A stretch of 64,000 nt of DNA from Lentinula raphanica (taxonomy: Eukaryota > Basidiomycota > Agaricomycetes > Agaricales > Omphalotaceae): contig JANVFP010000014.1 in NCBI GenBank assembly GCA_027919835.1, forward strand, positions 434,001-498,000, in the 5' to 3' direction. Positions 34,219 through 46,560 of this stretch are shown piece after piece (positions within the stretch are counted from its first letter, which is position 1; each line of letters opens with the position of its first letter). Made by a program: the position numbers and the translations under genes. The notes beneath the pieces were generated by a model, which saw nothing but the letters and a program-made list of their open reading frames with translations, was not told where the DNA came from and made no database searches.

Positions 34219-35453
34219 TTGGCATCCTGAAGGAATATGGCGATGTTTCTGAAATCACTTCTCAAAAGACTAATCGCACGGTCAGCATTCATGACATTTC
34301 CAATACTTGCGGAATTATCTAACTGTAACCTCCTTTGCAGATGCAGAAGAGAGATCTGACCCTGGTTGACGAATCAGGGTTTTTCGTGAGATTGACTCTC
34401 TGGGGCAAGGAAGCCGAAAATTTCAGCTCTGACAAAGAAAACCCGGTGGTTGCTTTTAAGGGTGTCAAAGTCTTCGCTTATGAAGGTCAGTGTGTAATTT
34501 CATCAAAACGAACAGCCATGGTTGAATCGTCTTTTCTTTTACAGGACGCTCGCTTGGTATGACCTCGAGTTCCATTATGACCCGCGACCCGGATATTCCA
34601 GAATCGTATGCCCTTCAAGGCTGGTACGACTCCACCGGCAGTACTATGACCTTCCAGTCCCAAAGGAATGCAGGTGGATCGCTCCCTGGATCAGGTGGAG
34701 GCGGGTTCAATCGCTCAGAGATGAAAACCCTCTGTGAGATGAAGTTAGAAGCCGATCGCATCCCCGACTCCGACGAAAAACCAGTCTATTTTTCAACAAG
34801 AGTGATGGTGATGCACATCAGAAACGAGAACATTGCCTACCCTGCTTGTGAGACTTGTAAAAAGAAGGTTGTTGAGGAAGGGGGGTCGTGGAGATGCGAC
34901 AAGTGCAACAAATTATGGAGTCGCCCGACTTACAGGTATACCAACGTCTGCTCTATTCTCGTCGAGTGATGAATTCCCTTTTTCACAGATATATCATGTC
35001 GTTCGTTGTCTCGGATCACACAGGTAAAGCCTGGTTTCAAGGGTTCAATGACGTCGGTGATACACTCTTTGGAAAATCCGCAAACGAGATCACAGAGATC
35101 AAGGTAGGTTGAGGTGAAATCAGACATATTACTCATGTAACTGATTGAATTTGTCCAGGACAATGATGATGCAAAGTACAACTCCATATTGGCAGAGGCC
35201 TGCGGCAAGTTGTACAACTTTGTGCTTCGCGCCAAACGCGATGACTATAATGTTCGTCCGTCGGCAATGACTTATCTCTTTGTCTGACCTTTATGTCTAT
35301 TGACGTTAGGACAACAAACGTATCAGGTATGGGGTCGCTCGTATCCTGCCGTTGAATTACAAGGAGGAATGCGAAGCCCTGTTGAACTCGATGGACACCC
35401 CTTGGGGTCAACAGGAATTGAAAATGGAGTCGAACGACATGTTGATGGACTAG

Positions 35454-35932
35454 ATACAGAACGAATCTTGTACCACAGTTCTTGTTTATAAGTCGCAGTG
35501 CGTCTGCCTTACATTTTGTACTTGATATTTGGACTGGTTTTTTGTTTAACACGAAGTAGGATTGCTGATTCGAATGCCGCTTGCTATGTCAGATAATTCA
35601 GTGAGGAGGCGAAATACTTAGGTTGAATTACTAGCGCGGCCGTGGACCGGAATAAACCTTAAGTTTAAACGCGGAAAAGGTGAGAAAAGCTGAACCTATG
35701 TAATAGTGACTGGAGGCTTGGAGGAGCTATGCTCCATGATACAGATGCTAATTCACTGACGAAGGCTCAAGGAAGAGTGTAAAGAGACAAAGGAATGATG
35801 TTATTAGAAGTCGTTCCAGTATACACTTCAAATATGTACAAGAGTAGGATACGACAGGTGCTGAAGCTTACAGGATATAGGCTGAACGCCATTGATATCA
35901 TAATGAGGGAACAACGAAGCATTGAATGAACA
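35454..35932. other. Intergenic, convergent 3' ends
   Basis: About 480 bp between the RFA1 and TET/JBP-like stops. No gene or motif seen. Confidence 0.4.
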
Positions 35933-37615
35933 CTAAGCAGAGGGCTTCAGTAAACCCAGCCCCTCCTTCCACATTTCCTCCCGGTATGCATTCCACCGCT
36001 TCAAGAGCTTGGGAGACCCATGGGAGCGCATGTCCTTATCTGATACAAAACCATTGTGGCACCATCGAAAGAGACCGGCGGCAGAGTAAAAAGTTACAGA
36101 GGAGCGAGTTTGCCCAGGCGGGAGACTGACATTGGAGTGTTCGAGCAATGCTGAAGGAAGGAGAATGACAGTTCCGGGTGGAAATTCCAGGAATAGACCG
36201 AGGTCCCATAGAATCAAATGACCACCGCACTGATAATCATAGGAACCCACGGGAAAGACGGCACACAAACCAAAAAGCAAGTTGAGAAAGTCTCGATGTC
36301 GGAAGGTCACAGCGCGCAGGAAGTTGATGTGGGCCACCGCCCATGAGCATTCTGGGAAGTTTCGCTCAAATTCGGGATTGTCTTCGTGAAGCAAGTCGAG
36401 GACGTTGTTGTACAAGTTATGCATATTGGGAAAATAGGATTGAAAATAGTCTGACAAAAACATTTAAGAGAATTATCGGAGGTAGAAAGTTCCACTCACG
36501 GTCACATAATCGAGCAATGCGTTGCATGTCTGGGTCTTCTCGAAGCCCTTGAAGGATAGCGGCATTGTGAGGGGTGTGAGCGAACATAGCGGGTCGTTTC
36601 TGACCACCGCCGAAACTGCCACCCATCGGTGCCGCGTCATAAGTTCCTCGTAAGTTGACTTTCTTCTTCATAGGTGCAAAATTGAGCGCTACGTGTGCCT
36701 GTGTAAGTTTCTGCTGGATACGTTCGACAACGTCGTCAAAGTCTGATGGTCGGCGGCCCATAACGACGAGAGGGACACCGCACCCGTCCTGTATGATCCT
36801 GGTATGGCTTTTGGAGGTTAGGACACCTGAATGTCTAGAAATGTTATGTCTCACCTGCCATCCCAGCACATCCTTTTAAGTTCGGGCATGGCCAACAGTT
36901 CTTCCAACGAATACGCCTCCTCATTTGCCGCAATCTTTTTACCAACCCACTTCGCCTTCTGACGTTGAAAGTCCGTCTTTACAATGTTTGAGGCCAATCT
37001 TGAACGGGCAATGTTTTGCATGGCACACGCTTTGAGGGAGGAGCCCACTGCGAGCTGCTTTTTACGGCGTTCGTGATCACGGAGGGTGCGAGAGCGTCTG
37101 TGGGACTTCTCACTCTTCCTTCGTTGAGCAGAGATACCCATGTTTGGCTGATAGGGAGCGCGTTCGCGAGGAGACGGAAGGCGCACAGACCTCGGTTTGG
37201 CGAGTTCTTTGATGGTGTAGAAATGCGAGGGTTTGGGGGGACATCGGTCGAGAGCGAGTGGCTTTAGAGGAACAGCTTCATCGGTAATCTCTTCGTTCTG
37301 TGCGTTGTATTCTTCTTGCCACCTATAGACATCCTCCATCAGACTGCCTGCGTCAAAGCTGACGGTGAGGAGCTCGGCCTCTTCGTCTCCACGAGAGATG
37401 CCGCTATATTCTTTATTGTTCCGTAATGCACGCCGAAAAGCTGTGAAGAGTGTTAGAATTGACATTGAGGGAGAGTAAATGAACGTTGACATTGAGGGAG
37501 AGTGAATGAACGAACGAAAGAGAAAGAACATGAAAAACCTTAGCATACCAGGGTATGCCAAGACGCTACATTCTGCTGCCCCAAAGCCGGGTCTGCATAC
37601 TAGAGGCTTGGGCAT
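35933..37615 (-). CDS. Fungal TET/JBP-like 2-oxoglutarate/Fe(II) dioxygenase
   Basis: Minus-strand spliced gene. The probable start is ATG 37615 (MPKPLVC), though a short upstream exon is possible. The N-terminal part is basic (AQRRKSEKSHRRSRTLRDHE). Then come KRMCWDG, GCGVPLVVMGRRPSDFDDVV and MFAHTPHNAAILQGL. The C-terminal catalytic block carries VTFRHRDFLNLLFG (HxD iron ligands), GGHLILWDLGLFLEFPPG, ILLPSALLEHSNV (distal His) and GQTRSS (2OG-binding Arg), then YSAAGLFRWCHNGF. This pattern matches the basidiomycete TET/JBP expansion linked to KDZ transposons, which oxidises 5-methylcytosine. All metal ligands are present. Intron borders near 36410-36470 and 36800-36850 are approximate. Confidence 0.72.
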
Positions 37616-38305
37616 AATGGAGTGAGGTCAATTCATCGTAATATGCAGAAATACGCTAAGATATACATATGCAAGGTAAAATTGAGGCCACTCACATGCA
37701 GACATGAAGGTGGGAAGCTGAGAGAAAACTTCGACTGGCGCCGGTGCTTTATGTAGGCTCATGACCACGTGATCGCGTCATCGTCATCGTACTACAAGTT
37801 AACTTCAAGAAGTGGCCCAGCTGAATGCTTTGGCCAGTCAAATATACATATTTTGAATTATACTCTATTACATCTCTCAGTGCTCAACGTTTCCCTACCG
37901 TCTCGCCGTCCTATAGTACTAGTAGAGACTTCGTCTGACGTAAGCAGCTCTCAATAGCAGGCAGGCTTTGCTTCCATTGTGAACTTACGTAAAGTTTCAT
38001 TTTTTGTTGGGCAACATCGACCGCGAATCGCTGCTACTATTAGCATATTTTCCTGCATACAATTGTAAGTACCGTCCCGTTCAAATTAGCCATCCGAGAG
38101 GACATGAGCCATGCCAATGAACAACGCAACCTAAAGGCAAAAAACAGAGAAATATCAGATGAAGTACACAAGCAAAGATGCCAAAAAGTTTCAGGCTGAG
38201 ACCACGCCAAATTTTGGGCAGAGTTCTAGTCAAATTCATTGAAATTCATGACAGTCCGATACTAATAGCCATATATGCTGACATCCACCTGGCAGGTACA
38301 TACGG
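37616..38305. other. Divergent intergenic between TET/JBP-like and Spt5-like genes
   Basis: About 690 bp. No gene recognised apart from a possible tiny upstream exon of the TET/JBP-like gene near 37700. It holds the promoters of both neighbours. Confidence 0.4.
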
Positions 38306-40766
38306 ATGAGCCACGATCTTGCGCAGGAAGAAGAAGAATTCGACGAGTGGGACAGTTCAGATGGGGATGAAGCCAAAAAATGCGCTAACGCGGACGCTCC
38401 ATCCGAATATGCCCTCCCCTTCGTCAATTCGTCTCATGGTTTCGATCGGGTGATCCAACGGGAGGAGGAAGCGATTCATCTTCGGGAGATCGTCAATGCG
38501 CGCAGCAGTCGTGTATTCCCAACCGTCATTCCAGTATCATCGGCACGCTATGAGCCTCTTTGTTACGACCATCAGAATCGGAGCTCCATCGGAGTTTCAC
38601 TCGGAGGTTGGACTTGGAGATTTCCTGAATCTCTCTAAGTCATTCCCAACAGCATCCACCTTGTCCCTCATTCCGATTCCGCCGGTGCATCGGTTTGGAC
38701 TAACTTGATTATGATCTTATTGTTTTATTCTCTGACAGCTCAGCTGACCTTTATATTGATTTACTTTACAATAGCTTATTGTCTTTCTCACCTCCGATGC
38801 TGTAGTACCGAGATGTGTATCGTCTTATTGTACTTTAGATTAGACTGACTATCCGTACAGTATATAAGGAGCCTGTACATACTTACATACCTCAGTTTTA
38901 ATATCAACTTGGATTACCTCGTTAACGTTAACACTCACCTCTGTGCTCTCGGTGTCGTCTTGATCATTGATCATCGCCGACTCCGAACCTCCGTCGGACT
39001 TCGTACACGTTGTACTCGTCCTCCTCTGCTCTCTTGGTTGAACACGGTAACGTGGCGAGGGTGTTGCTCAATAACAACACTAACGTTCAACAATCCTCTG
39101 TGTCTCTGATCGGAGCTCCGACTCCATCGGTGGCACGGTCCTAACACTCTTCCATCGAGGATTAAACCTAGACGACGTTCAGCATCTGTACCTCCGCCGG
39201 CTGTATCAAAGATGACTACAACCGAACTACGACGCTCAGGATCAACTCCGCCTTTGGGTACAGTAACGCGTATGAATAATGTGATGTCTTCCAGTGATAT
39301 GGAAGTATCTCATAGTACCGGTATCGCTGTTGATGTAGCGGGCTCAGAGGAAGAGCAAGATTGGCAAATGGAAGATGAGGTTGAGTTAAAGAAACGCTTA
39401 TTGAAGCAGAGGATCAGAAAATATATGGGTGCTGAAGAGTTGGTGGCACCGGGTTTTAAGATCTTTCACGTTCGCTGCCAGGTGCGATCCTTTGCTTAAT
39501 CCATTGAACTCGAACTAATGCAGAAATCTTTAGCACCTAGTTATTGACCCTCTGATTCTACAAGCGGGATTTCCCTATGTTTTACCTGGAGATATATATC
39601 TTCAAGCACGAAGCATGCTCCCTCTGAACACTGTTCTTGCGGCATACCTCCTTACGATGACCGGCCTCTTGTACTCGAAAGCCCTCCGATTCGCATTTCC
39701 ATTGCAGACTTCGAAACACCATATATCTACAGCAGAAGCTCGCACAGATCTAACTTTACCCATCCTTGGTCCCATGGATGATCCTGTGGGCATTCAATGC
39801 ATTCTACGGGAATCGTCCCATCTTGGTCGATATTCTCCTCAGAGATGGATCAAACACAAACGCGGTCTTCACAAGGATGAGGTTGGACTTTTTGTTGCAG
39901 ACGAATTCGATGAAATCAGCTCTGATGTCGAAAGTTTGGTCCTATTTCCTCCTCGAATCGACTGGGACTTGGTTCCCGATTTTTCCAGTGGGAAAGCCTC
40001 CCTTGGCAAACGAAAGCGTGAGCCGACGGAACGCCCAGCGGTTCTCTCTCGGAAGGGCGGAGTGTATATCAATCAAAATTACTGCTTCCCCACCCGAATG
40101 GATTGTGCTGAACATTGTGAAACTCCCCATTCATGCTCACATTCCGAGGCGACACACAAACGCTATATATGTCTAGGTCAACAGTGGCAGAACGGCCTTG
40201 TTTTCGTACGAATAAAGCTCGCAGATATGGAGCTTGCATCGGAGATTCCAGCCGACATTCGCTACTATTTTCTAGAGTCTAAGCATTATGCCGTTCAACA
40301 ATCTCTCCTACGGATGCCTCCGCTATCATCCTGGGACTTCCAGATCGGGGAGGACGTTCGTTTCACTGATCTCGATGGCGTTTGGTGTACACCAGGAGGA
40401 CGATATACATTCGAACTTCCCGAAGGCTGTACCAAAGGCGTAATTCACCATGTTGGTCCTTCAGATTGTGAGATCAGCATCCCTCTGCAGGTGGTGAATA
40501 TTACGGTTAACCCACTCCATACGATGTTGAAAGTGCATCTTGTAAAAATATTTTTTCCGGGCGATATTGTCCAACTTCCCCTTGGCGACCGAACAAGGCT
40601 TCGCTTGCACCGCGAAACGAATGAGCACGGGGTAACGGCGGAAACGGAGGATATAGAGCTGGCACGAAATGAAGGTCTAGTGATCAGTGTTTGTTCTGGT
40701 GGGGTTGAGGTGCTGTTACAGGAGGGTCACAATGAGGTCCGTTTCACTTCTCAATCATTGTACTGA
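38306..40766 (+). pseudogene. Spt5-like (NGN/KOW) protein interrupted by a solo LTR
   Basis: The first part starts at ATG 38306 (MSHDLAQEEEEFDEWDSSDG), typical of an acidic Spt5 N-terminus, and runs to SSARYEPL. A solo LTR follows at 38561-39146. Beyond it the same frame resumes: PSRIKPRRRSASVPPP, then ELRRSGSTPPL, KKRLLKQRIRKYMG and FKIFHVRC. A 52 bp intron (about 39482-39533) leads to GDIYLQARSMLPLNTV and WIKHKRGLHKDEVGL (KOW-like), then LVLFPPRIDWDLVPDF, and ends at 40766. Such Spt5-like copies are common in Agaricomycetes; the true elongation factor is expected elsewhere. The LTR brings a stop 25 codons in. Confidence 0.6.
38561..39146. mobile_element. Solo LTR (586 bp) with 5 bp TSD
   Basis: Starts TGTTACGACC and ends GGTCCTAACA (TG...CA with near-perfect terminal inverted repeats), and is flanked by CTCTT on both sides (38556-38560 and 39147-39151). 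A TATA box (TATATAAGG, 38861-38869) fits an LTR promoter. It is unrelated to the LTRs of the 17.9 kb element. Confidence 0.85.
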
Positions 40767-42293
40767 TAACTCAATGGCTTCTAGAAGCAAATTTTTGAAT
40801 CTCACCCAAATACACACACAAAGGTAGAACGATCAGCCGCCGTTCACGACGTGCTATCTCATCACCCAAAACACCTCTCAGCACACCAACGCAGGCTCCC
40901 TTTGATCGATTCCTCCACCGCTCAATTTCCCTTGCAACTGGTTCCACGGACGCAGGACCGACTCTTGCGACAACGTCCTGTTCTTTCAACCCACCCAGTC
41001 CGGTACTGACCATTGGAACGAGCGTTAAACACGAGGGGATCTTTACCATGAGAATTCGCATCGTAGAATTGAAAACTGCTTAGTGCCATCGAAGATTGCT
41101 TAGTAAACATCCATACTGACACGGTCAAAAAGTTGCTTCTTTTCCTTCTCGTGTTTTTGCTTCTACATACTTACGCTCTGACCATCTATATTCCTGCAGT
41201 TTTCCTGTCGTCCGCTGGTCTTTCGAGCTTTGTGAAGGCATTCTCTTCCTACATTCACTCCCTTCCCTCTTTCCTTCCCTTTTTCCTTCCCTTTTTGTCG
41301 CACTCTCCGTCGTTTCCTCCCGAGCTCGTACGTAGTGCAAATCACGGATCTCAAGTCTATACGATCTGCTTCCGGGCGATTCCTTAATTCCGAGAACCAG
41401 CGATCGATCCTACAGAATCAACGATCAGTCTGAAAATGCATACACAATGCATACATACTATTCCACGAATACACTGACCTACTCGCACCGAGATCAACCG
41501 AAGATGGACATGAGTCTTTCTCTGACGAACATGAGCTGATATCGAAAATACTCCACGAAAGTCCGAGCCCTCACTCAGAGAATAAGTTGCAGTCCAGCAC
41601 GATGTTCTACAAATTTATCAAAGGGAGTGACGAATCACTGTAGATGGCGGTTGCTCAGGAAAGTCAAAATGAAGAATTCAAGTGATTATATGAGCCAAGG
41701 TACGAGACGCCTTTTGAGTCAAAATCATCTCTGCAGGTCCGGAAAGTTGTACAATGTCAAATATTGTGAATTGTGTACCGCTCCACTCAGAGTAGGGCCG
41801 TATAGAAACGGCCTGCACCACATATACAGTTGAATAAGTTGGCGTGTATTGTGTAAAGTTGGTCATCTACTTGTGATTGGTCATTATCTAGTGATTGGTC
41901 ATCGTTTCGTGATTGGAATGAAGCACTTCAAGCAGGTATTCAAAAACCCCTAGTTCCGATCCTTCACCTACGTGTGTTCGTCGCAGGTTCGTCGTTCCAT
42001 TTTGCTGATTTTGCTGATGCCTTGCTTTACTCTGCTGACGTGTCCTCCATTTAGATCGACGGCGGGAACGATACGTTTTGAGGTCTATAAAAGACGCATG
42101 AAGACGCATGAAGCGGTCAATCCTTCTTTACCCCCCTCTTTCATCGTCCTTTTTGTTCAGCGTGTATCTCGCCCCCCAGCCAATCTCTTGGATTTCTCAG
42201 TCGTTTCTACAGTCAGTACGCAGTGTCTGGCCGAATTGATGGATAAATCTGATTTTTTCTTCAGATATCATTTCATCTAATCGTCCACTGAAC
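40767..42293. other. 1.5 kb intergenic with repeat copy and pyrimidine-rich tract
   Basis: No gene recognised. It includes a CTTCC/CTTTTT-rich tract near 41265-41310 and the second copy of the dispersed promoter-like repeat at 41766-41940. Minus-strand frames at 40771-41128 are unsupported. Confidence 0.4.
41766..41940. repeat. Dispersed promoter-like repeat, copy 2
   Basis: Homologous to 19353-19545. This copy has three GTGATTGG (reverse CCAAT) units in a row at about 41870-41920. It lies about 350 bp upstream of the HECT-like start codon. Confidence 0.65.
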
Positions 42294-44771
42294 ATGGATT
42301 ATCCTCAGATCGTTCAACAGTCGCTGCAAGCCATGCTTGCTAGCAACCCTCAGCTTATTCTTCAATTCTTACAGCAGTCGTCGCCTCCAGCATCTGGTTC
42401 GAGTGGGCCACAGTTATCCGTATCGCCTCAGCCGTCAGCTCCTACTCAGACGGCGCCTAACTCTTCTTCCATCGAAGGCTCCTCAGTCTCGTCTTCAGTG
42501 TCTGCTTCTGCAGCGCTGCCTGCTCCTACGGCTTCGCAGACAAGTCCTGCATCTGCAGCTTCGCAGACGATACCTGCTTTCACACCTGCACCGCTACCTT
42601 CTATTAGCACGCCAGCGAGTTCGTTGCATTCTCAACCAGCGCCGCCGATCACAAATTATCTATCTCCTCTCAATATGTTGGCATCCGTCCACGCTTCGGG
42701 TTCCAACAGTGGTCACCCACATCCATCCTTTGCACCCCCGGCCTCACCTTTTCACAGCCTCACTACCATAGAACGAGCGAATCGTGACCGTAGCGAGCAT
42801 GCAGCTCAGATGTCAACGAGCAACCCCGAAAGGAGGAGGAAGAAGAGAGGTTTGGGTAGGAAACCGCCTAGACTGGTTGGCAGTGCTAGTACCTTCAAAG
42901 TAGAAGACACGATCGCCACAGCTAGCGACGGAACGGAAGTTGTGAGTCTGGTCGTTCTCGTGTATCCGCCGCCCCTCACTCCTGACGAATGTCAAGTACG
43001 TCTTCTCATATATCGATCTGGAATCTTATGATACTAACATGATAGTCATTTCAGATTCATAATATCCCTCTCCGGCTTCACCACTATGTGCAGAACAGCG
43101 ACGCGTTCCAGACTGTCCTCGAATCTCTCAATCTAGTGTATCATTTCGACAATCTGTCTCTGAATACGAAGGTTGTCGACCTCCTCGACGTTATACAATC
43201 ATCTTTATCCCAGTCCGGTTGGAGCTTTCCCCCAAATCTGAGCTCTGGTACCGAGCCATCAGCCTTCTTTCGTCGTCACGAGCGCCTCGCTATACAGCTT
43301 CTGCGGTTTGTGAACCGAGGAAACACCAATAATAATGCAAAGACGCCTCGACTGTGCCCCGGGAAGGTAGATTCTGAGGACATGACTTTGGCACACCTCG
43401 TCTACGATCCAGATTATGGGGTTTCCAAGTACGCCGTCACTTCCAAGAAAAAATTTGTTCTCCATACTGGTATGGTCCGCACTTTGATTTCCAAGGGTGA
43501 TCACTAATTTTAGTTCAATAGCCATTCGATCCTCCAATGTGTCCTTGAGCGTCAACCTGTTCGAGAAAGGGCTTGGATCTGATAATACCGTACATACGCA
43601 TCACTGCATTTCGAAACGTATATATGGTATCTTTCGTTCTGACACGGACGCCCTTGTCGATGAGGGATATAGGGCACTCAACGAGACTGAAATTGAGTTC
43701 GGATGTAGAAGGGATGCTGATGAGGACTCTGCGGTATGTTTATTCCATCCATTTCCATCCATTGTATTAACGCGAACTGGTTTGATCCTAGGAGATGAGG
43801 GTAGTAGCTCAAATGCTCACTATGGATCCATTGAGTTCTAGTTCTATCACGCAAGGTAAATTACTCAATGACACCACTGGTCCAATAGCTCACCGTTCAC
43901 AGGATTACTCGACTTACAGCCCCCGATGCCTCCCGTGATTCAAGGTAGCTCAGAAGGTCCGGACACTGGAGTAAGTAACAGGTTCCCGTTCAGCTTGCAC
44001 AGCAGCTCATGTGTTTCGTGATAGCCCTTGAAGATCCTCTGGGATACTACTTGGGTCCCTCCTGATGTCACCGAATTGTTTTCTGTCGTCGATCGTTCAC
44101 CAATGTTCAAATACGTTTCGGAGCGATATCACCAGTTATTTGACATGGAAGAACCAGGTTTCATGATCAAAGGAGAGAACACACATGAATTGGCTCGAAT
44201 ATACGCAAAGCTCGTACGCAAAGCAAACATAGATGGAGATTTCACTACCCTCCTGTCGGAGCACAGACATTTTCAGTTGTGAGTGGGCTGTTCGTCGAAT
44301 CAACTGATACTTCATATACATATTTCTAGAGTGCATATCGAACTAAGCGGCGTCGAGACCTACATCACCTCGGGACCTGGCGTCGAAAAGGAGGTTATGA
44401 GCATCTTTTTCCAGTCCGCTTTCAATGACGCTGCGATCCTTCTCACCCACGTTACCGATGATTTCACCACGCTCGCCACCGTGCCCATGTCGTCGGCGTC
44501 AGAAATATCGACCACCAAGAAGGATGAGCTAACTTACTTTGGGTCTGTTGTCGGGTTGGCCCTCATACACGGGATTTATCCTGTGAATCTGAACCCTCTG
44601 CTTCTGGTATACCTCCTCAATGATTGCGATCTCAGCTCCATCACGAAAGACTTGGTTCTTGAATTCTTCCCTACACTATATCAGACTTTAATCCGATGGC
44701 TCGCGCTCGACTACCGCGATAACAACGCTCTATCCTCGTTTGAAGCGCACTTTGCAACTTATCATAATTTA

Positions 44772-44775
44772 CCGG
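44772..44775. repeat. Target-site duplication, left (CCGG)
   Basis: CCGG before the 5' LTR matches CCGG at 62718-62721 after the 3' LTR. The uninterrupted sequence would read TTACCGGTACGT, placing the insertion on the exon/intron junction of the HECT-like gene. Confidence 0.8.
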
Positions 44776-46466
44776 TAATACGCCCATTTTGCGTGCAGGC
44801 ATGCAATGGCCTAATTTTAACGATTAGAGCCTTGTAGAGTACTAAAGGACTGTAGTGAGCCCGAGCTGACAGTCAAACTTGTATCATGTTAATGCCAGGA
44901 CGTCAGATCCAGACAGGAAAACACATCCTGACGAATAATAAGAGTTCACACTCGAGTCCCTTGGTCGGGGAGTCCTTCAAGACAAAGCCACCTCTGATAT
45001 GAGCTATCAAGGGATTATCAACTTAGTTTTCAACGCCTAACGGCCAACTGAGTATGATACTGCACCGAGACGAGCTTAGAACCACTAGATCTATTCGTAT
45101 TACCAGTGGGGATGGATTATTCAAGGCCCAGACTCAACAGATCTGTTCACTTAGATCGAGTTTCGGGATGGATCAGGTCGCAGGAATGTGACTAAACGGA
45201 GAAACAACCAAAGTGTATCATCCCAGTTACATGTGGACGTTTCCTAAATGGGAAATAGACGCCTGAGATGTACAGCTTTGACCAGGAGTGTTGCAAGGGT
45301 AGATCTTTCGACTTCACCATTGTTAAACCTCTGGATCTATTCGATATATGCATATCGTTGGAAAGCTAGAAGCCAAACGAACCTATTGGGACAGGTTTCC
45401 CCCCTTTAAATGTACTCCCATTCAGTTGGAGAGGCATACAACCGTTCACATAGCGGAATCAAATGAGGAAACGTTTGAGTTACCTGTGCAGGAGCTTATC
45501 CGTGCCCTTTAACCACCAGCATGTGGATGGACGCACAGACCAGGTCCGGATTCGAAGGTCAGGCAACTAGATCTCGACAAAGGACCACCAGAAATGGACA
45601 TTTTACTTGTTTTTATCCTTTTTACTCTCTGTTTCTCTGGTGTTTGTATCGTTTCTCGTCCTATCTTTCCTTATTTGTATCAGATCTCGGACTCCGTTCT
45701 CTCAAATCTATAGATCTATTCCATAAAATAGTAAATTGGCTACAGATCTCTTCGTAGAAGTACTTAAGGACGTAGCCTACAAAAATATATTCAGGTTTTG
45801 TGCCCAGTTTCTCTGACTAGCTAACCTTTGCTCTCATACGTGAGGAGTAAAGGCTTTGTAAGCCGGGCGGTCTTCGGAAGTGGTTGTGAAATTCTCATCT
45901 CGTTAGGCCCGATATCTTGTCAGTTGATAAAGTCTCAGCTAGATTTGAATCGAAGGTAGACTCCTATCGTGGAGATACAGAGGGCTTGGTTCTCGGTTGT
46001 TCCAAGTGAGCGTTCAGAGTTTCGGTGGCTCTGTTCAAGCAGACGTGTGGTGATCGGTGATCCATACGAGCTGTGAAGGTTTTCTGTGATCGGTGATCAG
46101 TAGATCTTCAACCTGGTTCTGATAGTATTTGTGTGGTCATAAAGTCTGATCTATACGAGTTCTCTCGTTCCTTGTAAACCCTTTGAGTGGATCACTCACC
46201 CCCTTCGAGTCCAGATCAAAAGATCTGTACTTCCGTGTCACTTCGCTCTGTTGACCTGTATTGCGGATCCAGTAGATCTTTTAAGACTACCAGTTCGTTC
46301 TAAGGTATAAGATCATGCGGAATCTCTGACAACGCCCCACACCTCGCTTAAATACATTGACAAACGACATAAGAAGTATATTGGTGATCAGTGTTCAGTG
46401 ATAAAGTCACTAGGTCATTAGATCTATCCAACGAAGCATTAAATTGCACCCTTCATATCCTCGTTA
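44776..46466 (+). repeat. 5' LTR
   Basis: 1,691 bp, starting TAATACGCCC and ending CCTCGTTA, so the termini are TA...TA, not the usual TG...CA. An open frame at 45521-45757 is present identically in both LTRs and is probably not coding. Confidence 0.9.
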
Positions 46467-46468
46467 TC

Positions 46469-46485
46469 TGGAGTCCACCGCGAGG
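46469..46485 (+). other. Primer-binding site candidate
   Basis: TGGAGTCCACCGCGAGG begins 2 bp after the 5' LTR. The TGG start fits pairing to a tRNA 3' CCA end; the tRNA species was not identified. Confidence 0.55.
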
Positions 46486-46560
46486 GGTGGAATCTATATT
46501 TTGGAACGAACTCGAGAGATCTATCGATTTCTCAAACCATTGCCTTAGGTCGAACTTTGT

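Larger units (their letters stand above)
32942..35453 (+). pseudogene. RFA1: Replication protein A large subunit with inverted middle exons
   Basis: Plus-strand start ATG 32942 (MSFQLDTGICQRISS ... LSDGAHFLQAVLGTHLNNM) is the RPA70 N-terminal OB fold. The plus strand resumes at about 34219 with GILKEYGDVSEITSQKTNRT, DLTLVDESGFFVRLTLWGKE, the zinc ribbon (CETCKKK ... WRCDKCNK) and ends SMDTPWGQQELKM...LMD at 35451-35453. The exons between these lie inverted at about 33330-34020 on the minus strand: IIMALRILGQEDGRIGEPV, GPYQNNWTIKARI, VFNVTFKDETGEIRATAF and NFVTLQELHDLPKDSNC. RPA coats single-stranded DNA and is essential, so this copy cannot make a normal protein. Confidence 0.85.

Noticed and set aside
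45521..45757. 78-codon frame in both LTRs as a possible LTR-encoded protein
   Set aside because: It is identical only because the LTRs are near identical. The composition (FYPFYSLFLW...) looks non-coding and there is no sign of selection to judge.
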